A stretch of DNA of 35,484 nucleotides, from contig DATHAA010000080.1 of assembly GCA_035296905.1 (NCBI GenBank), positions 1 to 35,484 of the forward strand. The letters are read 5' to 3'. Under the pieces are notes generated by a model that had not been told where the DNA came from, did not search any database, and was given only the letters and a program-made list of their open reading frames with translations. Each line of letters starts with the position of its first letter. Within the stretch, counting starts at the first letter, position 1. Shown one piece after another: positions 8,254-16,674 of the stretch. Source of the DNA: DATEOR01 sp035296905. Its GTDB lineage: Bacteria > Actinomycetota > Thermoleophilia > Gaiellales > Gaiellaceae. Position numbers and translations under genes: made by a program.

Positions 8254-9495
8254 ATGACTCAGCAGCCGGGAGTCGCCCTGATCGGAACGCTGGACACGAA
8301 GGGGGACGAGATCGCGTACGTGCGGGACCGGCTGATTGCGCTGGGCACGAAGCCGCTCGTGATCGACTCCGGCATCCTGGGCGAGCCTGGCATCAAGGCT
8401 GACGTCGCACGGGAAGACGTCGCCCGCGAGGCCGGCTACGACCTCGCGCAGGTGCAGGCGGCTGGAAGTCGTGGGGCGGCGGTCGAGCTGATGATCGAGG
8501 GCGTACGCGCCGTCTGTCTTCGGCTCTGGCTCGAGGGGCGGATCAACGGGGTGCTGTGTCTCGGCGGCGCCGAGGGGGCTCTGCTCGGCGCCGCCGCAAT
8601 GCACGCCCTACCCGTCGGCGTCCCAAAGCTGATCGTTTCTCCAAGCGCGTCGGGCCGCCGGGCGTTCGGCCCATTCGTCGGCGAGAGCGACGTCTTCGTC
8701 ATGCATTCGGTCATCGACATCCTCGGCCTCAACCCAATCGCGCGCTCGGTGTTCGACAATGCCGCCGCAGCTGTCGCCGGGATGGCGCGCGACGCGGGCC
8801 AGCCGGTAGGCGAGCTGGGCGGGCGCAGCGTCGGCATCACCATGCTGGGACACACGACGCCGGCGGTGATGCGGATCAGAGCTGTTCTCGAGCGCGCAGG
8901 GCACGAGCCCGTCATTTTTCACGCCAACGGCGTCGGCGGCCCGGCGATGGAGAAGCTTGTTGCAGCCGGTGCCCTCGCGGGGGTGATCGACTACACGCTC
9001 TCGGAGGTCGCAAACTCACTGCTGGGAGGCCTACACGCCACGGGCCGGGAGCGTCTGACGGTCGCGGGGAAACACGGTCTGCCCCAGGTAGTCGTTCCCG
9101 GGTGCGTCGACTTCTTCAACCAGGGAGCGCCTGAGACCCTCCCCGAGCAGTATCGAGGGAGGAAGAGCTACTACCACAACCCGGTTGCGACGCTGGTCCG
9201 CCTGGACCGGGACGAGATGGCAGAGCTCGGGCGCGTCGTGGCCGAGCGGCTGAACGAGTCCCGTGGTCCAGTTCGGGTCATCGCGCCCTCGCAGGGGTTC
9301 TCGCTTGCGGACGTCGAGGGGGGAGATCTCTGGGATCCCGCCGCCGACGCTGCGTTCCTCGACGCACTCTCCTCGGGCCTTCGCACCGAGATTCCCTTCG
9401 AGCTCGTGGACACGCACGTCAACGACCTGGCGTTCGCCGACCTCGTCGCCGAGCGCTACCTCACCCTCGTCTCCGCCTCGCTCTCTACTTCCTGA
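8254..9495 (+). CDS. Second Tm-1-like (UPF0261) protein
   Basis: Paralogue of the gene at 2537, 413 residues. It shares the opening GVALIGTLDTKGDEIAYV, the PVGVPKLIVSPSASGRRAFG block and SVIDILGLNPIARS. The Gly-rich loop differs: GGAEGA at residues 104-109 where the first copy has GGSGGT, so nucleotide binding may be altered. No PEP-hydrolase-type partner gene follows this copy; the next gene is a DeoR regulator. I placed the start at the ATG at 8254, which aligns with the first copy. Two copies in one operon could form a hetero-oligomer or act on successive intermediates. Confidence is high for the family and low for the function. Confidence 0.82.
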   Translation: MTQQPGVALIGTLDTKGDEIAYVRDRLIALGTKPLVIDSGILGEPGIKADVAREDVAREAGYDLAQVQAAGSRGAAVELMIEGVRAVCLRLWLEGRINGVLCLGGAEGALLGAAAMHALPVGVPKLIVSPSASGRRAFGPFVGESDVFVMHSVIDILGLNPIARSVFDNAAAAVAGMARDAGQPVGELGGRSVGITMLGHTTPAVMRIRAVLERAGHEPVIFHANGVGGPAMEKLVAAGALAGVIDYTLSEVANSLLGGLHATGRERLTVAGKHGLPQVVVPGCVDFFNQGAPETLPEQYRGRKSYYHNPVATLVRLDRDEMAELGRVVAERLNESRGPVRVIAPSQGFSLADVEGGDLWDPAADAAFLDALSSGLRTEIPFELVDTHVNDLAFADLVAERYLTLVSASLSTS

Positions 9496-9500
9496 CCGCG

Positions 9501-10307
9501 ATGCCCGCCGACATTCGCAGAGCCAAGATCCTCGAGAGAATTCAGCGCGACGGAGGCGCCTCGATCGGAGAGCTCGCCCGCGACTACGGCGTGTCCACGA
9601 TCACGGTGCACAGGGATCTGGAACGGCTCGCCGGTGACGGCCTGATCGAGCGTATCCACGGCGGAGCGCGACCCACCGGCGCGAGCCCGACACACATCCA
9701 GGTGCCGACCGACTGGACGAAGCGGCTTCGGCAGGCGCAGGCGCAAAAGGAGGCGATCGCCGCGGCGGCCGCCCACTTCGTCGAGGACGGCGGGACGATA
9801 TTCGTCGACTCTTCGACAACCTGCCTGGCGTTCGCCCGCCACCTGAACCGGCACCCGCCGCGTGCGCTGACGCTCGTCACGAACTCGCCCGCAATCGCTT
9901 TGGAGCTCCACGCCCCAGCGATTCACGTCGTCGTGACTCCCGGAGAGGTCGACCAAACGCTGAGGATGATCGGCGGCCGTTGGGCGGCGGAGTTCCTTGC
10001 AGGCCTGAACATGGAGGTCGCGTTCATCTCAGCCGCAGGGATCACCCTGGAGCACGGCCTGACGACGACCCGGCGAGCCCTCTCGGACACGCTCCACGCC
10101 GCGTTGGCCTCCTCGGCAAAGGGAATCGGCCTGATCGACTCCTCGAAGTTCGGCCTTTCCGCGTTGGTCTCGATCGCCCCGCCCGAGGAGCTCGACGCGG
10201 TAGTCGTCGACGACGGCCTCTCGCGCGAGCTCGTCGAGGCCTACGAGGCCGCCGGGGTCAACCTCGTCTTCGCCAGGGGCCACCGCACCGCTTCTTCCGT
10301 CGCCTAA
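9501..10307 (+). CDS. DeoR family transcriptional regulator
   Basis: A 268-residue repressor of the DeoR/GlpR type. The N-terminal winged helix-turn-helix is seen in ILERIQRDGGASIGELARDY followed by GVSTITVHRDLERL and the wing LIERIHGGA. The C-terminal DeoRC sensor domain begins near residue 80 with IFVDSSTTCLAFARHL, the loop that binds phosphorylated sugars in this family. It is the only regulator in the 19 kb gene string and lies in its middle, so it is the likely controller of the pathway, with a sugar phosphate as probable inducer. The presence of a PfkB kinase and an aldolase downstream agrees with a phosphosugar intermediate. I could not find a convincing operator. Confidence 0.88.
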   Translation: MPADIRRAKILERIQRDGGASIGELARDYGVSTITVHRDLERLAGDGLIERIHGGARPTGASPTHIQVPTDWTKRLRQAQAQKEAIAAAAAHFVEDGGTIFVDSSTTCLAFARHLNRHPPRALTLVTNSPAIALELHAPAIHVVVTPGEVDQTLRMIGGRWAAEFLAGLNMEVAFISAAGITLEHGLTTTRRALSDTLHAALASSAKGIGLIDSSKFGLSALVSIAPPEELDAVVVDDGLSRELVEAYEAAGVNLVFARGHRTASSVA

Positions 10308-10322
10308 CCACAAGGAGGACCG

Positions 10323-11321
10323 ATGGCACGACCCGTGACGCTCTTCACCGGCCAGTGGGCCGACCTTCCGCTCGAGGAACTGGCCGAGAAAGCGGCCGGT
10401 TGGGGATTCGACGGGCTCGAGCTCGCCTGCTGGGGCGACCACTTCGACGTCGACCAGGCGCTCTCGGATCCCTCCTACACTGAGACGCGGTGGGAGATCC
10501 TTCGCCGCCATGGCCTCGGATGCTTCGCCATCTCGACGCACCTCGTCGGCCAGGCTGTGTGCGACCCCGTCGACGAGCGACACCGCGCGATCTTGCCGCC
10601 TGACGTCTGGGGGGACGGCGATCCGGAAGGCGTCCGCCGGCGCGCGGCCGAGAAGGTGGCCGATGCCGCCCGCGCGGCAGCGAAGCTCGGTGTGCAGATA
10701 GTGAACGGGTTCACCGGCTCGAGCGTGTGGCACATGCTGTACTCGTTTCCGCCGAACGACTGGGATGCGATCGAGGCCGGTTACCGAGACTTCGCCGACC
10801 GCTGGAACCCGATCATCGATGTCTTCGACTCAGAGGGAGTCCGCTACGCGCTCGAGGTCCATCCCACGGAGATCGCCTACGACTTCGTGACGACCCGGGA
10901 GGCGCTCGACGCGATCGACCGTCGGGAGGGCTTCGGAATCAATTTCGACCCGAGCCACTTCGCGCACCAGTCCCTTGACTCGGCCGCGTTTGTGGACGAG
11001 TTCGCCGACCGCATCTACCACGTGCACATAAAGGATTCCCGCAAGCGTCTTGACGGGCGCCGGTCGATTCTCGGCAGTCATCTTAATTTCGGCGAAGCGG
11101 CCCGCGGTTGGGATTTCGTCTCGCCGGGCCACGGAGACGTGGATTTCGAAGAACTCTTCCGGGCTCTGAACCGCATTGGCTATGAGGGACCACTCTCGGT
11201 CGAGTGGGAGGACGCCGGCATGGATCGGGAATGGGGCGCACAGGACGCGCTTGCGTTCGTCCGCCGCACCGACTTCGCCCCGTCCGCCGTAGCCTTCGAC
11301 GCCGCCTACGAAAGGAAGTGA
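10323..11321 (+). CDS. Sugar phosphate isomerase/epimerase family protein
   Basis: Second xylose-isomerase-like TIM barrel of the operon, 332 residues, clearly different from the one at 6462. Likely metal ligands are Glu178 (ALEVHPTE), Asp209 (INFDPSHF), His235 (YHVHIKDS) and Glu294 (LSVEWED). The blocks STHLVGQAVCDPVDERH and NGFTGSSVWHM mark a subfamily often found beside Gfo/Idh/MocA dehydrogenases. Such pairs include enzymes that cleave glycosides or anhydrosugars by oxidation followed by beta-elimination. The dehydrogenase gene starts 3 bp after the end of this gene, which supports a two-enzyme unit. A strong AAGGAGGA precedes the ATG. Isomerase, epimerase and lyase remain open. Confidence 0.82.
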   Translation: MARPVTLFTGQWADLPLEELAEKAAGWGFDGLELACWGDHFDVDQALSDPSYTETRWEILRRHGLGCFAISTHLVGQAVCDPVDERHRAILPPDVWGDGDPEGVRRRAAEKVADAARAAAKLGVQIVNGFTGSSVWHMLYSFPPNDWDAIEAGYRDFADRWNPIIDVFDSEGVRYALEVHPTEIAYDFVTTREALDAIDRREGFGINFDPSHFAHQSLDSAAFVDEFADRIYHVHIKDSRKRLDGRRSILGSHLNFGEAARGWDFVSPGHGDVDFEELFRALNRIGYEGPLSVEWEDAGMDREWGAQDALAFVRRTDFAPSAVAFDAAYERK

Positions 11322-11324
11322 TCG

Positions 11325-12488
11325 ATGGCTGAGCAGGAGATCGGATTCGTCACCATGGGCAAGACTTCCGGAGCTGGGAACGCGCGCACGATCGGGGTCG
11401 GGATGCTCGGCTACGCCTTCATGGGCAAGGCGCATGCCAACGCCTACCGGAAGATTCCCTACATGACCTGGCCGCCCCCGCTAGTGCCTCGCCTCGTGGC
11501 GGTGGCCGGGCGAACTGAGGAAGCCGTCGCGGAAGCGGCTCGCCGTTACGGATTCGAGGGCTACGCGATTGACTGGCGCGACCTTGTCTCCAACGACGAG
11601 GTCGAGCTCTTCGACAACTCGGGACCGAACAACCTTCACGCCGAGCCCACGATCGCCGCCGCGGAAGCGGGCAAGCACGTCATCTGCGAGAAGCCGCTCG
11701 CTCGCACGGCGGACGAGAGCCATGAGGTCTGGCAGCGCGTGTCGGCCGCGGGGGTCAAACACATGTGCGCGTTCAACTACCGCTTCGTGCCGGCCGTACG
11801 ACTCGCTCGCGAGATGCTCGAGGCCGGCGACCTGGGCGACATCTACCACTTCCGCGGCAGCTACCTCCAAGAGTGGGGCGACATCGACGATCAGGTCTGG
11901 CGTTTCGAACGCGCAACGGCGGGCTCGGGTGCCTTGGGTGACCTCGGCGCCCACGTCATCGACCTCAGCCGCTATCTCGTTGGAGAGGTCAAGTCGGTCA
12001 GTGGTGGAACGCGGACGTTCAAGCAGGGCCGCGATGTCGACGACGCCTTCGAAGCGGTCGTCGAGTTCGAAGGCGGCGCGATCGGGACGGTGGAGGCGTC
12101 ACGCTTCTGTCCCGGGCGTAAGAACGCCTTCACCTGGGAGATCAACGGCTCCAAGGGCTCGATTGCGTTTGACCTCGAGCGCCTGAACGAGCTACAGGTC
12201 AACCTCCGAGGCTCAAAGCCGGGTGAGCGAGCCCAGGGCTTTCGTGACGTCCTGGTGTCGGAGGCCGACCACCCGTTCTGGGAGCACTGGTGGCCTCACG
12301 GGCACATCATCGGGTGGGAGCATTCGTTCGTGCACGAGATCCATCACCTTCTGGGCGCGATTGCAGAGGATGGGGACGTAGCTCCGCACGGAGCCACCTT
12401 CGAAGACGGCTACAGGGCCGCGGAGATCTGCGACGCAATCGTCCGTTCGAGCGAGTCAGGCCGGCGGGAAGAGGTCTTGTATCGCTGA
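11325..12488 (+). CDS. Gfo/Idh/MocA family oxidoreductase
   Basis: NAD(P)-dependent sugar dehydrogenase-like protein of 387 residues. The Rossmann start IGVGMLGYAFMGKAHANAY, the CEKPLA motif with its catalytic-region Lys, and GALGDLGAHVIDLSRYLVG with the expected His are all present. The first 24 residues precede the usual family start, so the ATG at 11355 is a possible alternative. The start at 11325 lies 3 bp after the isomerase stop, with AAGGAAG upstream. It is most likely responsible for oxidising a ring hydroxyl to a ketone, working with the adjacent isomerase/lyase-type protein. A second, divergent dehydrogenase of the same superfamily is encoded at 16667. The last bases run into the lutA region. 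Confidence 0.86.
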   Translation: MAEQEIGFVTMGKTSGAGNARTIGVGMLGYAFMGKAHANAYRKIPYMTWPPPLVPRLVAVAGRTEEAVAEAARRYGFEGYAIDWRDLVSNDEVELFDNSGPNNLHAEPTIAAAEAGKHVICEKPLARTADESHEVWQRVSAAGVKHMCAFNYRFVPAVRLAREMLEAGDLGDIYHFRGSYLQEWGDIDDQVWRFERATAGSGALGDLGAHVIDLSRYLVGEVKSVSGGTRTFKQGRDVDDAFEAVVEFEGGAIGTVEASRFCPGRKNAFTWEINGSKGSIAFDLERLNELQVNLRGSKPGERAQGFRDVLVSEADHPFWEHWWPHGHIIGWEHSFVHEIHHLLGAIAEDGDVAPHGATFEDGYRAAEICDAIVRSSESGRREEVLYR

Positions 12489-13173
12489 GCGTCGCGTTCA
12501 GCTCTTCGCCACGTGCCTGGGCGACCTCCTCTTTCCAGAGGTGGTCGCCGACGCAGAGCTGCTCCTTCGGGAGGCGGGCCACGAGGTCGACTTTCCCCGT
12601 GAGCAGGTCTGCTGCGGGCAGCCGGCATTCAACGCCGGCCATCGCGCCGCGGCCCGCCGCGTCGCCCGCACGTTCGTCCGAGCCTTCTCCCAGGACCGTC
12701 CCGTCGTCTGCCCATCCGGCTCCTGCGCGACCATGGTCGCTCACTACCTGCCCGAGCTCGTGGGCTGCGAGCCGTACGAGGTCTGGGAGCTCTCCGCCTT
12801 CCTCGCCCAGGCGGAATCGAAACTCCCCGCTCGAAACACTGGCTGCTCCCTTGCTTACCATGACTCGTGCCACATGCTGCGCGAGCTCCGCATCGCCGAC
12901 GAGCCCCGGCGCTTGCTGGAAGGCTCGGGCGCGCAGCTCGTTGCACTGCCAAGGCCGGATCTGTGCTGCGGCTTCGGCGGGACGTTCTCGGTCCGCCAGC
13001 CGGAGATCTCCCTGGCGATGGCCGACGAGAAGCTGGCAGGCGCTCGTGCCGCCGACGCTCTGGTGACCGCAGATCCCGGCTGTCTCATGCATCTGCGCGC
13101 ACGCGCTGCACGGACGGGAGGCCAGCCCGTGATTCACCTCGCGACGGCGCTCGCCCGGGGGGCCAGGCCTTGA
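12488..13173 (+). CDS. lutA: LutA-like (Fe-S)-binding CCG-domain protein; start codon not resolved
   Basis: Iron-sulfur/heterodisulfide-reductase-like subunit of the lactate-utilisation type LutABC system, about 228 residues. The CCG motifs are VCCGQPAFNAGH and LCCGFGGTFSVR, and the N-terminal block LFATCLGDLLFPE is the family hallmark. The frame is open upstream to 12382, but no ATG, GTG or TTG occurs before a GTG at 12541, which would remove the conserved N-terminal block. The coordinate given assumes one missing T after 12488: TGA-G would become TGATG and the protein would begin MRRVQLFATC, directly overlapping the dehydrogenase stop. Without that base the start would have to be non-canonical (for example ATC at 12481). 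lutB overlaps the 3' end. Confidence 0.75.
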
Positions 13174-14544
13174 GCGAGCTGGCGCAAGTCGAGGAACGCT
13201 TTCGTCAGGTTGCCCAGGGAGCACTGGCCAACACGCACACCCAGGAGGCCGCCGACGGCTACGCAACGCATGCTCGAGGGCCGCACCACTGCCTGGGCCG
13301 ACCTCCCCGACGTCGAGATGCTGCGCGAGCGGGCCCGCGAGATCCGGATGCGCACCATCTCCGATCTCGACCGCCATCTCGCCGACTTCATCGCCGCTTT
13401 CGAGGCCCGCGGCGGCAAGGTCCATTTGGCGCGGACGGCCGAGGAGGCAAACGAGTACATCGTCGACGTCTGCCTGAGGGTCGGTGCGCAGCTAGTCGCC
13501 AAGTCGAAGTCGATGGCGAGCGAAGAGATTCGCGTCAACGAAGCGCTCGAGGCAGCGGGGATTCGTCCCGTCGAATGCGACTTAGGGGAGTACATCCTCC
13601 AGCTCGCGCAGGAGCACCCGATCCACATCATCCTGCCCGCGATCGAAAAAACGGCGGCCGATGTCGCCGAGCTCTTCTCCGCGGTCGAGGGCGCGCCTGT
13701 CTCTCCTGAGCTGGAAGAGCTCGCGGCCGTCGCCCGACGGCAGCTTCGGAAGGTCTTCCTGAGTGCCGACGTCGGGCTCACCGGCGCGAACTTCGCCGTC
13801 TCGAACACCGGCTCCCTCTGTCTCGTTACGAACGAGGGCAACGGAGGCCTGGTGACGTCCCTGCCGAAGGTCCATATCGCCCTTCTCGGAATGGAGCGCC
13901 TGGTGCCGACCCTCGACGACCTCGCCGTGCTGCTCCAGCTCCTCCCCCGCAGCGCCACGGGGCAGAAGCTGACGAGTTACACGAGAGTCTTCACGGGACC
14001 CCGGCGCGTGGGAGAGATGGACGGTCCCGACGAGCTGCACGTGGTCATCCTCGACAACGGTCGCTCCAACCTCCGCGGCGGCCGCTACGAGGAGATGCTC
14101 GCCTGCATCCGCTGCGGAGCCTGTCTCAACGTCTGCCCTGTCTACCGCAAGGCGGGCGGAGGCGCGTACGGGCCGGTTTACTCCGGCCCGATGGCGGCTG
14201 TGCTCGTGCCCCTGCTCGTCGGGCTCGACCGTGCGCCTGCCCTGCCGCACGCCTCCTCCCTCTGCGGCGCCTGTACTGTCGCCTGTCCGGTGAAGATCCC
14301 ACTTCACGAGCTGCTCCTAGAGCTCCGCAAGGATCTCGTCGAGGAGCGGGTCGCGTCTGCGCGCGAGCGGCTCGGCTTCACACTTTGGTCGCTGGCCTGG
14401 TTGCGTCCGTCCGTGTACAGGGCCTCGACGTTTTTGGGCCGGCTCGCCGCGCGGCTCGGAGGACGCTTAGGGCCGGGCCGTACTTGGACACGAGGCCGGG
14501 AGCTGCCCGCGCTCGCCCGGCGCCGGTACCGGGATTTGCGATGA
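13170..14544 (+). CDS. lutB: LutB-like LUD/iron-sulfur protein with apparent N-terminal frameshift
   Basis: Electron-transfer subunit of the LutABC type, about 457 residues if one base is removed. The LUD domain shows LVAKSKSMASEEIRVNEALE; the C-terminal ferredoxin part carries CIRCGACLNVCP near 14104 and CGACTVACPVKIP near 14264, two 4Fe-4S sites. A TTG at 13170 forms a TTGA overlap with the lutA stop and opens with SELAQVEERFRQVAQGALAN, as expected for the N-terminal helix of LutB. The rest of the gene is one frame over and continues from the ATG at 13270 (MLEGRTTAWADLPD). One extra base near 13262-13270 explains this. Alternative uninterrupted starts are a TTG at 13210 (444 residues, poor N terminus) and the ATG at 13270. 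Confidence 0.8.
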
Positions 14545-14918
14545 CTGAGTCTCTGGCCGAGCGCTTCGCCGCGAACGCCGAGGCCGCCGGCTTCGTCGTC
14601 CATCGCGGCGAGGCCCCGGAGATCGAAGGCTCCGAGCGCTCGACGGCCAGCTACGGGCTCGCCGACACGGGCAGCGTCGTGCTTGCCGCCGCGCCGGACG
14701 AACCGCGGGCGCGGCACCTGCTTCCGGAGGTTCACGTGTCCCTACTTTCCGAGGAGCGCATCCTTCCGGGCCTGGCAGAGCTCTTCGCCGCGGTCGGGCA
14801 CGATCTTCCGAGTGCGCTCGCAATCGTCACCGGTCCGAGCAGGAGCGCTGACATCGAGCAACGCTTGGTGGTCGGCGTCCATGGCCCTCGCGAAGTGCAC
14901 GTCGTCCTGCTGCCGTGA
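14541..14918 (+). CDS. lutC: Short LutC-like LUD domain protein
   Basis: Third subunit of the LutABC type, only 125 residues, about half the length of typical LutC. The C-terminal half of the LUD domain is intact: SYGLADTGSVVLAA, LLPEVHVSLLSEERILPG and the signature VTGPSRSADIEQRLVVGVHGP region, with its conserved SADIE. The start ATG overlaps the lutB TGA and the 3' end overlaps the kinase start, so translational coupling is likely. The short form may be a natural minimal LutC, because both termini fit the operon junctions and no frame break is seen. It would work with LutA and LutB in oxidising L-lactate, glycolate or a related hydroxy acid. Confidence 0.8.
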   Translation: MTESLAERFAANAEAAGFVVHRGEAPEIEGSERSTASYGLADTGSVVLAAAPDEPRARHLLPEVHVSLLSEERILPGLAELFAAVGHDLPSALAIVTGPSRSADIEQRLVVGVHGPREVHVVLLP

Positions 14919-15850
14919 CCGACGTCGTCTGCCTTGGGATCCTCGTCGCGGACGCGATCGCCCGGCCCGTCGACGACGTGCCCCCGCGCGGAGCCCTCGA
15001 GCTCGTCGACGAGATCTCGCTCCACGGGGGTGGCTGTGCGCTCAATACGGCGAGCACGCTGGTCCGGCTCGGCCTGGAAGCGGCGGTCGTCGGGAAGGTG
15101 GGAGCCGACCCCTTCGGCGATTTCATCCTTCAGCTCCTCGACGAGCGTGGCGTCGACCGCCGTGGCGTTTCACAGGATTCGGCCGTGCCGACCTCTGCGA
15201 CGGTCGTCCTCGTGGACTCGGGCGGTGAGCGCACGTTCCTCCATCTTCCGGGGGCAAACGGCCAGCTCATGCCCGAGGAGCTCGACGAGGACGCGCTCTT
15301 CTCGGGCAGAGCCCTCCATGTTGCCGGCGCGTTGGTCATGCCAGGTTTGGACGGCGACCCTACGGTCGCCGTTCTCGAAGAGGCCAGAGCGCGTGGGCTG
15401 ACTACCAGCCTCGACACGGTCTGGGACGCCACGGGCCGCTGGGAGCGACTCGTTCCCAGTCTGCCTTACCTGGATCTGTTCGTTCCCAGTCTCGCTGAAG
15501 GTTCTGCCATCTCTGGCCAGCCTGAGCCCGAGTCGGTCGCCGCCTGGCTGCGGGAGCGAGGCGTAGGGACCGTGGCGCTCAAGCTGGGCGCCGACGGCTG
15601 CTTCGTCTCGAGCGAGGAGTTCGAGGGCTTCGTGGCTGCCCCGGCCGTTGAGGCGGTTGACGGAACGGGATCGGGTGACGCGTTCGCGGCGGGCCTCCTC
15701 TACGGTGCGCTCGCCGGCTGGCCGCTCGAGCGCTCAGCAGCGCTCGCCAATGCAGCCGGCGCCCTTGCGGCGTCTGCGGTCGGGGCGGTCGAAGGGGTGC
15801 TGGGGCTCCAGGAAACACTCACTCTTGCTGGCCTGGCGTCAGCAGCATGA
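14915..15850 (+). CDS. PfkB/ribokinase family carbohydrate kinase
   Basis: Sugar kinase of 311 residues, a normal PfkB length. The substrate-side motif HGGGCALNTASTLVRLG lies at residues 37-53 and the ATP/anion-hole motif DGTGSGDAFAAGLLYG at 249-264, with Asp255 as the predicted catalytic base. GADPFGDFILQLL and DSGGERTFLHLPGAN are further family blocks. The start is a GTG in a GTGA overlap with lutC, and the ATGA at its end starts the aldolase gene. Kinase followed at once by a class I aldolase is the classical order for ketose phosphorylation and cleavage to a triose phosphate plus a small aldehyde or ketone. The actual sugar is unknown. Confidence 0.87.
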   Translation: MTDVVCLGILVADAIARPVDDVPPRGALELVDEISLHGGGCALNTASTLVRLGLEAAVVGKVGADPFGDFILQLLDERGVDRRGVSQDSAVPTSATVVLVDSGGERTFLHLPGANGQLMPEELDEDALFSGRALHVAGALVMPGLDGDPTVAVLEEARARGLTTSLDTVWDATGRWERLVPSLPYLDLFVPSLAEGSAISGQPEPESVAAWLRERGVGTVALKLGADGCFVSSEEFEGFVAAPAVEAVDGTGSGDAFAAGLLYGALAGWPLERSAALANAAGALAASAVGAVEGVLGLQETLTLAGLASAA

Positions 15851-16674
15851 ACGCGAGGCTCAACCGTCTGTTCGCCGCTGACGGACGCTGCTTCGACGTC
15901 GCCGTCGACCACGGCTTCTTCGGCGAGGGCTCTTTTCTCCCCGGGATCGAGGACATGGTGCGAACGGTCGCCACTCTCGTCGAGGCCGGCCCGGATGCGA
16001 TTCAGCTCTCTCCGGGGCAGGCCGCGCTCCTGCAAAGCGTTCCGGGCCCGGCTAAGCCGGCGCTGGTTCTACGCACTGATGTCGCGAACATCTACGGCGG
16101 CTCTCCTCCCAGCCGCCTTTTCAGCCAGGTCGTTGGAGCGTCGGTCGAGCGCGCTGTCGTCCTGGACGCGGCCTGTGTGGTCGTCAATCTCCTCCTCCTC
16201 CCGGGGCAGCCCGAGCTGCACGAGCAGTGCATTCGCAACGTTTCCGCCCTGCGGACGGCATGCGACACGGTCGCGATGCCGCTCATGGTCGAGCCGCTGG
16301 CCATGAAGCCGGGCGAAGGCGGTTACGGCGTCGACGGAGACGTGGAGAAGATCGTCCCGCTCGTGCGTCAGGCCGTCGAGCTGGGGGCAGACGTGATCAA
16401 GGCGGATCCGACCGATGACCCGGCGGACTATCCGCGCGTGGTGGAGGCGGCGGGCACGCGAGCGGTGCTCGTGCGGGGCGGCGGGCGCGTGTCGGACGAC
16501 GAGATCCTGCGCCGTACAGAAGCGATCATGCGGCAGGGCGCCGCCGGGATCGTCTACGGGCGCAACGTAGTGCAGCACGAGAATCCCGGAGCAATGACGC
16601 GGGCGCTCATGGCGATCGTGCACGACGGCGTCTCGGCGGAGGAAGGCGGCAAGCGCCTGCGCGCCGGTGGCTAG
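15847..16674 (+). CDS. Class I aldolase, DhnA/LsrF type
   Basis: Schiff-base aldolase of 275 residues in the family of archaeal-type fructose-bisphosphate aldolase and LsrF. The opening FDVAVDHGFFGEGSFLPGIE, the MPLMVEPLAMK strand, and GADVIKADPTDD with the predicted Schiff-base Lys185 are all visible. GAAGIVYGRNVVQHENP is the phosphate-binding C-terminal block. It would cleave (or thiolyse, as in LsrF) a phosphorylated sugar made by the preceding kinase. Products could be dihydroxyacetone phosphate and a short aldehyde; lactaldehyde or glycolaldehyde would explain the hydroxy-acid oxidases nearby, which is inference. ATGA overlap upstream; an 8 bp overlap with the next gene downstream. Confidence 0.85.
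   Translation: MNARLNRLFAADGRCFDVAVDHGFFGEGSFLPGIEDMVRTVATLVEAGPDAIQLSPGQAALLQSVPGPAKPALVLRTDVANIYGGSPPSRLFSQVVGASVERAVVLDAACVVVNLLLLPGQPELHEQCIRNVSALRTACDTVAMPLMVEPLAMKPGEGGYGVDGDVEKIVPLVRQAVELGADVIKADPTDDPADYPRVVEAAGTRAVLVRGGGRVSDDEILRRTEAIMRQGAAGIVYGRNVVQHENPGAMTRALMAIVHDGVSAEEGGKRLRAGG

Noticed and set aside
12290..13066. A 258-codon frame overlapping the end of the dehydrogenase gene and lutA
   Set aside because: Ser/Arg-rich shadow; the CCG motifs are in the lutA frame.
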